Shown here: positions 33,392 to 40,418 of the stretch, piece by piece
Numbering within the stretch: the stretch's first letter is position 1
How the letters are laid out: each line of letters starts with the position of its first letter
IMG/VR virus record: IMGVR_UViG_3300025000_000104
Coordinates: 1 to 61,834 of that record
Direction: 5' to 3' (one strand)
Length of the DNA: 61,834 bases
Source: a virus
The notes under the pieces: generated by a model
Database searches by the model: none
What the model saw: only the letters and a program-made list of their open reading frames with translations
Told to the model about the DNA's origin: nothing
Made by a program: the position numbers and the translations under genes

Positions 33392-33758
33392 AGAATAGAA
33401 AAGCACATTTAATTTTAATTTAATTTTTAATAATTCTCCCATAAATAATCCCATCATATCAATCCACACGCATCAGAATCGCCTGTGTTGAGTCAGAATT
33501 TATCATCAATATGATTGTATAGGTCTGATTAATCTAAACGCTTAAAACAGATTTCATACAAATTCTATACAATAATTTTAATAACATCAAACAAAAAATA
33601 AATATAATTTATCACAACAATTATAACATTATATTCTTATTATATCCAATTTAACTCTATTTAACAACAAAATCTATTATTGACCATCATCCTCCCCTTA
33701 CTATATAATAAACACAGAATTACATTATTACAATAAATAGTAAGAGGAGGAAAACAAT
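33392..33758 (+). other. AT-rich gene-free interval with a promoter
   Basis: No coding frame of note. The interval is rich in A and T with a short hairpin near 33490 and a good sigma-A promoter at 33680-33709 near its end. It marks the boundary between the recombinase gene and the secreted-protein gene. An attachment site could lie here, but no repeat supports it. Confidence 0.5.
33680..33709 (+). promoter_or_regulatory. Sigma-A promoter for the secreted-protein gene
   Basis: TTGACC at 33680-33685 and TATAAT at 33704-33709 are 18 bases apart, with 49 bases to the ATG at 33759 and an AAGAGGAGG ribosome site. This is the only gene in the neighbourhood with such an independent promoter, as expected of a lysogeny-expressed moron. 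Confidence 0.8.
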
Positions 33759-34964
33759 ATGAAAAAACTGTTAACCACAATCACATTATCTCTATCCTTA
33801 TTATTAACTCCTATCTTAACAACTCCTACATTAGCATCAGAGGTTATTTCGCCACAATCACAACAATCTATTTTATCGACAAAAACAATAAAACCAACAA
33901 AAGTAACACTAAATTGCAAAACAACAACCTTAAACACAGGTTCAACCGCAACATTAACACCAATTATATCACCGTCAACAGTCACAAATAAGTCAGTTAC
34001 TTGGAAATCTAGTAATACTAAAATTGCTACTGTAGACTCATCAGGATTAATCACTGGAATTAAAGCAGGGAAAGCAAATATTACAGTAACTACTATAGAT
34101 GGTAAAAAGAAAGCGACATGTAAAGTTACGATAAAAACTGCACCAATTGTAAAAGTAACTGGAATCAGTTTAGATAAAAGTTCAATGACTATTAATGTAG
34201 GAGATACTGAAACATTAATTCCTACAATAACACCAGATAATGCGACAAGTCAAAATATCACTTGGGAATCAAGTAATAATAAAGTAGTTAAAGTTGATTC
34301 AAATGGGAAAATTCAAGGTTTAAAAGCTGGAAATGCAACTATAGCTGCAATAAGTAAAGATGGTAGTAAAAAAGCTAGGTGTAGTGTAACCGTAAGAGAT
34401 ATTCAAATTCCTACTATTGTTTCAATCGTTGATATAACTCAAACTATAACTCAAGGCGATAACTATACTTTACCATCAATGGTCGAAGCTATAATGTCAG
34501 ATGAAACAAAGAAACAAGTTGCAATAACTTGGAGTTCATTAATTGTTGATACTAATAAAACAGGAACATATATATTTTATGGTACTGTCCAAGGATGGAA
34601 TAAAGATGTTAAATTAACATTGATTGTAACCTCCAAAGTTCAAACAATTGAAGATGTACAACAATTAATTGTAGGTAATTGGGTAACCTCGAATTATAAA
34701 ATAGGACTTGAATTTTCTAATAATGGATCTTTAATACAATCTTACTATTACACCAATTCATGGTACACAAAAGATGAAATAGAGTATAGTATCATAAGTC
34801 CTACAGAAATGAAATTTAAATATATTAGATGGTATGATAGTATGTTTGACAGATGGTTTATTAGTAAGGATGATGATAAAATATTTAATTTCACAATTAA
34901 TGATAAAGAGTTAACTATTTTAAATTGGAGTCAATATGGAGGGGCGACATTTAAAAAATGGTAG
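33759..34964 (+). CDS. Secreted protein: BIG2 repeats, BIG4-type domain and lipocalin-like C-terminus
   Basis: 401 residues. A classic signal peptide (MKKLLTTITLSLSLLL...TLASEV) ends near residue 27 with an AxA-like site. Two BIG2 Ig-like repeats follow (residues 45-130 and 130-215), each ending in ...SGLITGIKAGKANITVTT or its like. Next is a BIG4-type segment (TITQGDNYTLPSMVEAIMSDE...GTYIFYGTVQGW), then a domain beginning VGNWVTSNYKIGLEFSNNGS with Trp/Tyr-rich strands, reminiscent of lipocalin-like secreted domains. There is no anchor motif. A host-type surface or released protein carried by a phage, under its own promoter and terminator. It suggests lysogenic conversion, possibly altering adhesion or phage adsorption. 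Confidence 0.8.
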   Translation: MKKLLTTITLSLSLLLTPILTTPTLASEVISPQSQQSILSTKTIKPTKVTLNCKTTTLNTGSTATLTPIISPSTVTNKSVTWKSSNTKIATVDSSGLITGIKAGKANITVTTIDGKKKATCKVTIKTAPIVKVTGISLDKSSMTINVGDTETLIPTITPDNATSQNITWESSNNKVVKVDSNGKIQGLKAGNATIAAISKDGSKKARCSVTVRDIQIPTIVSIVDITQTITQGDNYTLPSMVEAIMSDETKKQVAITWSSLIVDTNKTGTYIFYGTVQGWNKDVKLTLIVTSKVQTIEDVQQLIVGNWVTSNYKIGLEFSNNGSLIQSYYYTNSWYTKDEIEYSIISPTEMKFKYIRWYDSMFDRWFISKDDDKIFNFTINDKELTILNWSQYGGATFKKW

Positions 34965-34998
34965 TTTTATAGTTATTTGATTATTATTTAGTTATCTG

Positions 34999-35024
34999 AC
35001 CTCTGTGTTTACAGGGGTTTTTTA
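34999..35024 (+). terminator. Rho-independent terminator after the secreted-protein gene
   Basis: ACCTCTG at 34999-35005 pairs with CAGGGGT at 35012-35018, followed by TTTTTATTG. A near copy (including what follows it) lies at 36715-36740. Confidence 0.8.
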
Positions 35025-35055
35025 TTGTGATTGTAAAATTAATTTACAAGGATGT

Positions 35056-35090
35056 GCGGAAAGTCCACTCCTTCAGGTGTGGGATGGATA
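35056..35090 (+). mobile_element. Putative left-end hairpin of an IS200/IS605-type element
   Basis: CCAC at 35065-35068 pairs with GTGG at 35079-35082, with inner CC/GG and a TTCA loop. Subterminal hairpins of this type are the ends recognised by Y1 transposases. The exact left boundary cannot be fixed from this sequence. Confidence 0.4.
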
Positions 35091-35113
35091 GCACAATAAT
35101 GTGTATAAAATAG

Positions 35114-35142
35114 TTTACAACATACACATTATATAGTATAAT
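35114..35142 (+). promoter_or_regulatory. Sigma-A promoter upstream of the tnpA remnant and tnpB
   Basis: TTTACA at 35114-35119 and TATAAT at 35137-35142 are 17 bases apart. The ATG of the tnpA-like remnant follows at 35149 and tnpB begins at 35244. Confidence 0.75.
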
Positions 35143-35148
35143 TATTTT

Positions 35149-35210
35149 ATGGAAAATAAATATCGAAAAACTAACACAACAGTATCTTTAGCAGTGGATT
35201 ATAATAAACC
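35149..35210 (+). pseudogene. Remnant of tnpA (Y1 transposase) N-terminus
   Basis: The frame from ATG 35149 reads ENKYRKTNTTVSLAVDYNKP. KYRKTNTTVSL is the characteristic start of IS200/IS605 TnpA proteins. After about 15 residues the similarity stops and tnpB begins, so almost the whole transposase gene has been deleted. The element can no longer move by itself. Confidence 0.6.
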
Positions 35211-35243
35211 ATATATAATTAATATATTGGAGGTGAATATCAA

Positions 35244-36377
35244 TTGCTTAAAGCATTCAAATTCAGACTATATCCAAACAAAGAACAAACAACATCAATC
35301 AACAAACATTTAGGTTCAAATAGGTTTGTCTATAATCATTTTCTTGCTAAACGAATTGAAATGTATAAAGATAATAAACAGACTTTAACTTACAATCAAT
35401 GTGCAAATTCCCTTCCCCAACTTAAAAAAGAATTTGAATGGCTTAAGGAAATTGATAGTATATCCCTTCAGCAAACTCTTAAAAACTTAGATTTAGCTTA
35501 TCAGAATTTCTTTAGAGAAATTAAAAAATGTAATAGTAATCAAGGATTTCCTAAATTCAAATCTAAAAAAGATAATCATAAATCTTATAGAACCAACGTA
35601 ACTAATAATAATATTAGAGTTGAAGAAAATAGAGTTAAATTACCCAAACTTGGTTTAGTAAAATTTGCTAAATCAAAAGAAGTTTTAGGACAAATTAAAA
35701 ACGTAACAATATCTCAAGTACCTAGTGGAAAGTATTTTATTTCTATTCTTTGTGAAGTTATGGAGCCTATTAAACTACCAAAATCAGATTTAAATATTGG
35801 TATTGATTTAGGCATTAAAGATTTTGCCATCACATCTGAAGCAGAAATTATTGATAACCCAAAATACTACCGTAAATATGAAGACAAACTAGCTAAACTC
35901 CAAAGAAAACTTTCCAAGAAACAAAAAGGAAGTAAAAATAGGAATAAAGTCAGAATTAAAGTAGCTAAACTTCATGAAAAAATAACTAATACTAGAAAAG
36001 ATTTTCTTCAAAAAATATCTACTAGACTTATTAATGAGAACAAAATTATTTGTTTAGAAGATTTAAATGTTGAAGGGATGGTTAAAAATCATAAATTAGC
36101 AAAAAGCATTTCAGATGCATCTTGGAGCATTTTTATTACAATGCTTACTTATAAAGCTAATTGGTATGGTAGAGAAGTTGTTATAATAGACAGATATTTT
36201 CCATCTTCACAATTGTGTCATGTTTGTGGATATAAGAATGTTGAAATAAAAGATTTGAATGTCAGAGAATGGACTTGTCCAGAGTGTGATTCACATCATC
36301 ATAGAGATATAAATGCAGCTATTAATATTAGAAATGAAGGACTAAGAACTGTTAGGATTAGTAGTGTAAATAAGTGA
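35244..36377 (+). CDS. tnpB: TnpB, RNA-guided nuclease of an IS200/IS605-type element
   Basis: 377 residues from TTG 35244 behind GGAGGTG. The start [31 protein letters not shown] is the TnpB N-terminal helix-turn region. RuvC acidic residues are Asp188 ([11 protein letters not shown]), Glu272 ([10 protein letters not shown]) and Asp355 ([11 protein letters not shown]). The zinc finger has LCHVCGYKN and [13 protein letters not shown]. All catalytic residues are present, so it may be active. TnpB uses an omega RNA encoded at the 3' end of its own gene to cut matching DNA, the ancestor of Cas12. It ends at a TGA; the omega RNA candidate overlaps and follows. Confidence 0.92.
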   Translation: MLKAFKFRLYPNKEQTTSINKHLGSNRFVYNHFLAKRIEMYKDNKQTLTYNQCANSLPQLKKEFEWLKEIDSISLQQTLKNLDLAYQNFFREIKKCNSNQGFPKFKSKKDNHKSYRTNVTNNNIRVEENRVKLPKLGLVKFAKSKEVLGQIKNVTISQVPSGKYFISILCEVMEPIKLPKSDLNIGIDLGIKDFAITSEAEIIDNPKYYRKYEDKLAKLQRKLSKKQKGSKNRNKVRIKVAKLHEKITNTRKDFLQKISTRLINENKIICLEDLNVEGMVKNHKLAKSISDASWSIFITMLTYKANWYGREVVIIDRYFPSSQLCHVCGYKNVEIKDLNVREWTCPECDSHHHRDINAAINIRNEGLRTVRISSVNK

Positions 36378-36487
36378 AATTAATAAATAAAATAATAACC
36401 GTAGGAACTATGGGGATAGCCTGTGGAGATGGAGATTACGAAATTGATGAAACAGGAATCATGCGATTTAAGTCGTGTGAGGTTCAA
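36330..36487 (+). ncRNA. Candidate omega (reRNA) guide scaffold of the tnpB element
   Basis: Omega RNAs arise from the 3' end of tnpB and the downstream element end. Here the conserved-looking ACCGTAGGAACTATGGGGAT lies 22 bases after the tnpB stop, followed by GATGAAACAGGAATC and a small CGAT/GTCG hairpin (36464-36467 with 36472-36475), then GAGGTTCA near 36479-36486, matching the usual order at IS605-family right ends. The guide would be the DNA after about 36487. Boundaries are estimates. Confidence 0.6.
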
Positions 36488-36673
36488 TATTATGATATGT
36501 ATGCTTTTAGCTATGCTAGTTTTTCAGAATCAATAAAACCTTATGGATGGACATATTATAAAACTGATGTTGATTATCAAGGTTATTCTATTTTCTATTT
36601 TAGAAAAGGAAGTTCATTAATAGGAATGGCATGGATCGGATATGATAGAGTTATTTATGGGAAGATTCGTTAG
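36374..36673 (+). pseudogene. Hybrid reading frame: element end joined to a C-terminal gene remnant
   Basis: The frame from ATG 36374 (99 residues) begins inside the tnpB stop region. Its first 35 residues are translation of the omega RNA region and have no protein meaning. After about 36487 the translation improves: QYYDMYAFSYASFSESIKPYGW to YFRKGSSLIGMAWIGYDRVI, a beta-rich pattern that could be the end of a gene broken by the insertion. No ribosome site precedes 36374. A terminator follows. I treat it as an interrupted gene's tail. Confidence 0.45.
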
Positions 36674-36714
36674 AATTTATTGGATTTAGTTTGGGTGAGA
36701 TTGTGTTGTGCTAA

Positions 36715-36742
36715 GACCTCTGTGTTTCAGGGGTCTTTTATT
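36715..36742 (+). terminator. Rho-independent terminator, copy of the one at 34999
   Basis: GACCTCTG at 36715-36722 pairs with CAGGGGTC at 36728-36735, followed by TTTTATTG. The sequence after it (TTATTGTGATT..., AAAATCAATTTGCAAG) also resembles that after 34999, so a gene-plus-terminator unit was duplicated or two related units joined. Confidence 0.75.
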
Positions 36743-36873
36743 GTGATTCTGATTATAAAATCAATTTGCAAGCGTGAGGATTCAGTGTACTGAGTTTAAA
36801 TTGTTTGTTGGTATGATTGTAAGGGTATTGTGGTTTGATGGCTTAGAATTGATTTTATGATATTTAGTTAAAA

Positions 36874-36904
36874 AAAGAGGCTCTGTGAGATAGAGTCTCT
36901 TTAA
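36874..36904. terminator. Bidirectional terminator between converging genes
   Basis: AAAGAGGCTCT at 36874-36884 pairs with AGAGTCTCTTT at 36892-36902 with one G-U pair, with A-runs before and T after. It faces the end of the minus-strand BRO gene (ends at 36935). Confidence 0.75.
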
Positions 36905-36934
36905 TATATTTATTTATTACTTATACTAAATTCC

Positions 36935-37747
36935 TTATCCAAATACAACTAAATTCTTACTTTTCTCCTTTCTATCTAACAATATATCATAAATATAATC
37001 AATTCCAATTGTTTTAACTCTTGTTAATTCTGAATCAATATCATCTCTATCATCATTGTCACCAGAAATATTGAAGTAATTTTCAAAACCGCTATTTGGT
37101 AAGTTCTTATATCTTCCTTTGATTTTATTTTTGCTAATAATACCACAATCTCTAAGAATACTTGGTAGAGTTTTCTTATTGACTTTAATATTACTACCTT
37201 CCTCTTTACTTCTAGTGCTTAACATTTTTGAAACTTGCTCAAATGTATATGTACCTTCTGCATCAAGAAATACTCCATATTTATCAAGTTTAGGTTGTGC
37301 TTCTTCTAATTGTTGCTCGACAAATAATCTTTTTTGTCTTTCTTCTTTGAGTTGAGTTGCTAATTGGATAATAAAATCTGGATCAGTAAGAGTTTTTTCT
37401 ATTACTTCTTCTGTCATATAAGCACCGTGTTTTTGAATTGTAGGAAGAACTTCGTCAAATATCCAAGATTCAAATTTTTCAGCAGAAGATAGTTCGCTAC
37501 TTGCTACAAGTCTATAAATATCTCCTTCGGGAATAATATTTACTTCGATTGTCTTAGTTTTACTTTGTGGATGCGGTAGGTTGTGTTTTGCCACCCACTT
37601 GCAATGACGTTTAATTGCATTGATTGTATCTTTATATCCAAGTGCGGTAGCAATATCTTTTGCTACAAAGAAGATTTTACCTTTTACATCTACTGTTCTA
37701 ATTAGACCGAATTCCTCACTATTGAAAATTTGTAAATTGTTTGTCAT
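36935..37747 (-). CDS. BRO-family antirepressor
   Basis: 270 residues on the minus strand. Residues 5-110 are a BRO-N domain: FGLIRTVDVKGKIFFVAKDIATALGYKDTINAI..., then VNIIPEGDIYRLVASSELSSAEKFESWIFDEVLPTIQKHG, the BRO hallmark. A helical linker (EERQKRLFVEQQLEEAQPKLD) and a C-terminal DNA-binding-type part (FEQVSKMLSTRS...TLPSILRDCGIIS...) follow. BRO and related proteins regulate lysogeny by countering repressors. The minus-strand position facing the rest suggests separate control. ATG at 37747 follows AAAGAGGT. The leader contains a short peptide frame and a promoter at 37948-37977. Confidence 0.85.
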   Translation of the reverse strand: MTNNLQIFNSEEFGLIRTVDVKGKIFFVAKDIATALGYKDTINAIKRHCKWVAKHNLPHPQSKTKTIEVNIIPEGDIYRLVASSELSSAEKFESWIFDEVLPTIQKHGAYMTEEVIEKTLTDPDFIIQLATQLKEERQKRLFVEQQLEEAQPKLDKYGVFLDAEGTYTFEQVSKMLSTRSKEEGSNIKVNKKTLPSILRDCGIISKNKIKGRYKNLPNSGFENYFNISGDNDDRDDIDSELTRVKTIGIDYIYDILLDRKEKSKNLVVFG

Positions 37748-37828
37748 GTTTTTAACTACCTCTTTCTTTTAATTTAATTATTTTTGTATTTTATATATTA
37801 TTTTAATTTACAATTATTGGTAGAATTT

Positions 37829-37855
37829 TTACATTACTTCAAAGATAGCGTACAT
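37829..37855 (-). CDS. Eight-residue leader-type peptide frame
   Basis: A consensus AGAAAGGAGA ribosome site (37863-37871, minus strand) lies ahead of ATG TAC GCT ATC TTT GAA GTA ATG TAA (MYAIFEVM). It may be translated to control the BRO gene downstream or be the stub of a lost gene. Evidence is the strong ribosome site only. Confidence 0.35.
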   Translation of the reverse strand: MYAIFEVM

Positions 37856-37947
37856 TTTATATTCTCCTTTCTATTATTATTCCTTATGTAATCTATTACT
37901 CAGGCCCATCTCTAATGATAATTATCAACTCCTTCCTATCCTTGTGT

Positions 37948-37977
37948 ATTATAGCACGATGGGAGGATGCTTGTAAA
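37948..37977 (-). promoter_or_regulatory. Sigma-A promoter for the BRO gene
   Basis: On the minus strand TTTACA (complement of 37972-37977) and TATAAT (complement of 37948-37953) are 18 bases apart. The leader to the BRO ATG is about 200 bases and contains the eight-codon frame. Confidence 0.75.
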
Positions 37978-38011
37978 GTAATAAATAAATATTAGAAAGG
38001 TTTTGATCATA

Positions 38012-38149
38012 ATGAAACTAGAAAAAGCAACTATAGCAGAAGGTGAATATGCAGATAAGATTAGAGAAGAGTTGTTGAGAAAACCAAGTGATAAGGCAAT
38101 TGCAAGGAATAAAAGAGCAAATGAATTGTTGAAGAAGTTAAGAAGTTAA
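38012..38149 (+). CDS. 45-residue charged helical protein
   Basis: ATG 38012 behind GAAAGG opens MKLEKATIAEGEYADKIREELL...AIARNKRANELLKKLRS, a single charged amphipathic helix with a basic end. Not recognised. A 20-base direct repeat (TAAAGTAATAAATAAATAT) flanks the gene at about 37974 and 38175, so it may be a small inserted unit. Confidence 0.45.
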   Translation: MKLEKATIAEGEYADKIREELLRKPSDKAIARNKRANELLKKLRS

Positions 38150-38196
38150 GTTTTGGTTGTTTTAAATTGGATTGTTAAAGTAATAAATAAATATAT

Positions 38197-38226
38197 TTGA
38201 CACGAATATGTCCTATATGATATGCT
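38197..38226 (+). promoter_or_regulatory. Possible sigma-A promoter in the regulatory gap
   Basis: TTGACA at 38197-38202 and TATGCT at 38221-38226 are 18 bases apart, upstream of the XRE gene. The minus 10 box has two mismatches. Confidence 0.45.
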
Positions 38227-38271
38227 AACTACGAGGTAAAGGTTACACTCCTTTATACATATGTTTTGATT

Positions 38272-38301
38272 TTGATAGGCATATGAGTAATGTGGTATAA
38301 T
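38272..38301 (+). promoter_or_regulatory. Promoter of the XRE-type gene
   Basis: TTGATA at 38272-38277 and TATAAT at 38296-38301 with 18 bases between, and a TG at 38293-38294 forming an extended minus 10. The XRE start codon is 22 bases downstream of the minus 10 box. Confidence 0.75.
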
Positions 38302-38323
38302 AGGTGGATAAGGAGTGATTTGG

Positions 38324-38545
38324 ATGAAGATTATTATCCATAATAAGATAGAAGAAAAAGTAATTGAATATCAGGAGAGAACTGGGACTACAAAAAGTTG
38401 GTTGGCTAATAGGATGAGTATGAGTCCACAAAATATGTATAAACTAATGCAATCTAATAACATAACTATTGAAACATTGATAAAATTTAGTTGTGTTTTA
38501 GGTTGTAATAAAGAAGAACTGTATGAGTATGAAATTATAGAATAA
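38324..38545 (+). CDS. XRE-family helix-turn-helix regulator
   Basis: 73 residues from ATG 38324, spaced 8 bases from AAGGAG. A single Cro/CI-type domain: IIIHNKIEEKVIEYQERTGTT, then KSWLANRMSMSPQNMYKLMQ (helix 2-3 region) and IETLIKFSCVLGCNKEELYEYEI. Small Cro/CI-like proteins bind operators and set lysogeny or plasmid copy control. Divergently placed BRO and the palindrome at 38604 suggest it acts in this region. It is probably the phage's own repressor or a Cro analogue. Confidence 0.85.
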   Translation: MKIIIHNKIEEKVIEYQERTGTTKSWLANRMSMSPQNMYKLMQSNNITIETLIKFSCVLGCNKEELYEYEIIE

Positions 38546-38603
38546 TTAATAAATAATTTTCTCCAAATGTTTATATTATTTAAACAATATTTTTAAAAAG
38601 TAT

Positions 38604-38642
38604 CAACCATTGGTTGACATATGTAAGATTACCCCTTATACT
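38604..38642 (+). promoter_or_regulatory. Promoter with overlapping palindromic operator candidate
   Basis: TTGACA at 38614-38619 and TATACT at 38637-38642 are 17 bases apart, a near-consensus promoter. CAACCA-T-TGGTTG (38604-38616) is a perfect palindrome overlapping the minus 35 box, as operators of XRE-type repressors often are. It drives the genes from 38700. It is the best operator candidate in the window. Confidence 0.7.
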
Positions 38643-38699
38643 AAACATTGTAAGGAGATTAATTCTCTTTAACAAAAATTAGTAAAGGGGATGTTTGTA

Positions 38700-39176
38700 T
38701 TGAGAGAAATTGAAGTTAATGAGTTAATTACTGAGTCAGATGCTTTTACTGGTAAAGAGGTTCAGGTGTTCTTATCTCCCATTAATTCCAAAAACACTTA
38801 TAAACAATTTAGGTTGAGAAATGCTGGAGATAATCTGGAATTATATGACATTAATATTGATAATCCTACTATGCAAGAATTGATTATTCCAAAAGATGCT
38901 ATTAAAGAAATTACGTATTTTGAAGGGGAAAATATCTATAATTCAGTATTTTCAATCGCATTGAATCATGGTCAAATTGATTTTTGTGTTAGTGAAAAAC
39001 CAATGGTTTGTAAGAAATGTAAAAAATTATTAGATAGACATTATGACCCTTGTTGGCAAATTAATCAGGTTGGTAGATATGGTAGTTTATGGGACAATGA
39101 TCGAGTTGTGATTGATTTATGTGAAGATTGTTTATTGAAGTTTCTTGGTTATAAAGATGGTGATTCGGATGAGTGA
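38700..39176 (+). CDS. Uncharacterised zinc-ribbon-type protein, 158 residues
   Basis: Read from TTG 38700, correctly spaced from AAAGGGG; ATG 38691 touches that site. A beta-rich N-terminal half (AFTGKEVQVFLSPINSKNTYKQFRL) is followed by VCKKCKKLLDRHYDPCWQI...VVIDLCEDCLLKF, with two Cys pairs forming a zinc ribbon. It ends overlapping the next gene by 8 bases, so they are translated together. The promoter with operator-like palindrome lies just upstream. Function unknown. Confidence 0.6.
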   Translation: MREIEVNELITESDAFTGKEVQVFLSPINSKNTYKQFRLRNAGDNLELYDINIDNPTMQELIIPKDAIKEITYFEGENIYNSVFSIALNHGQIDFCVSEKPMVCKKCKKLLDRHYDPCWQINQVGRYGSLWDNDRVVIDLCEDCLLKFLGYKDGDSDE

Positions 39177-39879
39177 TTTAACATTGTTTAGAAAAGAAAG
39201 TTTTAATGGTGTTGAATGTGACTTCTGGAGTAATGAGAATGATGATGTATTTATGACCAGTGAGCAATTAGGCATGGTTTTAGGATATATAAATCCTAAA
39301 AAGGGAATAAGTAATTTAGTTGGGAGAAATGAATATCTAAAAGAAGCAGAGTTTTCTTCGTTCCTCGCTGTGAGGACTGAAGCAGGAGATCGTGAAACAA
39401 GAGTTTTTACAGAAGATGGAATTTATGAAGTCGCATTACTTGCAGGAACTGAAAAAGCTAAAGAATTTCGTTCATGGGTAAGGAGAATCCTTAAAGGACT
39501 TAGAACAGGAGAATTAGAATTATTAAGAAAACAAATTGAAGAAGACAGACCAAAAGTTCTACTATATGATCAAGCAATGTCATCTAAAACAAATAAGACT
39601 ATGATGATTGTTGCAAAGGAATTAAAGTTAAGTGGCAGGAATAAATTGTTTTGTTTTCTTCGCTCAGAAAGAATATTGATGTCAGGTAAAGGGAAACAAA
39701 ACATTCCTTATCAACAATTTTGTGAGTCTGGATATTTTGAAGTAGTGTTAAAATCCAAGATAATTGATGGAGAAGTTGTGAATTTCCCTGTGACTCTTGT
39801 GACAAGTAAGGGTATGGACTATATATTCAAGAGGTTAGAAAAGAGCAAAGAAAAAGGCTTGCTGAAACAAGCCAATTAA
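39169..39879 (+). CDS. BRO-N / KilAC-type antirepressor
   Basis: About 236 residues from ATG 39169 (in-frame ATG 39157 is an alternative). Residues 1-100 are a divergent BRO-N domain (DVFMTSEQLGMVLGYINPKKGISNLVGRNEYL, then RVFTEDGIYEVALLAGTEKAKEFRSWVRRIL). The C-terminal part (KVLLYDQAMSSKTNKTMMIVAKEL, LMSGKGKQNIPYQQFCESGYFEVVL, TLVTSKGMDYIFKRL) is a KilAC/ANT domain as in phage antirepressors. It is translationally coupled to the zinc-ribbon gene and under the same operator, fitting a lytic-switch operon. Confidence 0.8.
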   Translation: MSDLTLFRKESFNGVECDFWSNENDDVFMTSEQLGMVLGYINPKKGISNLVGRNEYLKEAEFSSFLAVRTEAGDRETRVFTEDGIYEVALLAGTEKAKEFRSWVRRILKGLRTGELELLRKQIEEDRPKVLLYDQAMSSKTNKTMMIVAKELKLSGRNKLFCFLRSERILMSGKGKQNIPYQQFCESGYFEVVLKSKIIDGEVVNFPVTLVTSKGMDYIFKRLEKSKEKGLLKQAN

Positions 39880-40046
39880 GGGATATTTAAAGAATTCATG
39901 CAAGCAAATTATATCATAGACTAAGGAAAGAATCCACATGATTATTTTATTGTTTAAATTTATTATCTCCTTGATTATCTTAATATGTATACCCCATATC
40001 CTTTATTGGAAATAATGTTGATATATGGAAAGGAAGGTGATATGAT

Positions 40047-40373
40047 ATGTTTAAAAAGATAAAGGGAGGAAAGTCGATGTATGCTATAGCTTTTGATCTG
40101 GATACTCAAATTTTAAGTGAAAACTATGATAAGCAACATTATAACAATGCATACAATGAGATTAAGCTTTATTTGTCAAGTAAAGGTTTTGATCGACAGC
40201 AAGGAAGTGTTTATTTTGGAAATGAATCTATTGATGCTGTCAAAACAGTTTTAGCTGTTCAAGGATTGGCAAGAAAGTATTCATGGTTTGCACCGTCTGT
40301 AAAAGATATTCAAATGTTGAGAATTGAAGAAAATGGTGACTTGTTACCAGCTATTTTAGGAGCTAATGATTAA
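40047..40373 (+). CDS. vapD: VapD-family endoribonuclease-like protein
   Basis: 98 residues from the family-typical start MYAIAFDLDTQILSENY at ATG 40077, with its own AAAGGGAGG site; ATG 40047 with a second ribosome site would add 10 residues. The motif MYAIAFDLDT...AYNEIKLYLSSKGFDRQQGSVYFG is the VapD signature, a Cas2-like ferredoxin fold with the catalytic-site Asp and Gln-Gly-Ser. VapD cleaves mRNA and slows growth. No antitoxin gene (such as vapX-like) was found beside it. Probable plasmid/phage-type toxin or persistence factor. Confidence 0.8.
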   Translation: MFKKIKGGKSMYAIAFDLDTQILSENYDKQHYNNAYNEIKLYLSSKGFDRQQGSVYFGNESIDAVKTVLAVQGLARKYSWFAPSVKDIQMLRIEENGDLLPAILGAND

Positions 40374-40418
40374 GTAGAGAGATGAGAAGATTGGATAATA
40401 ATTTAATTTAGTAATCTG

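Noticed and set aside
32384-33758. A phage attachment site beside the tyrosine recombinase.
   Set aside because: No inverted arm-type repeats or tRNA-like core could be found next to the gene. The recombinase may act elsewhere.
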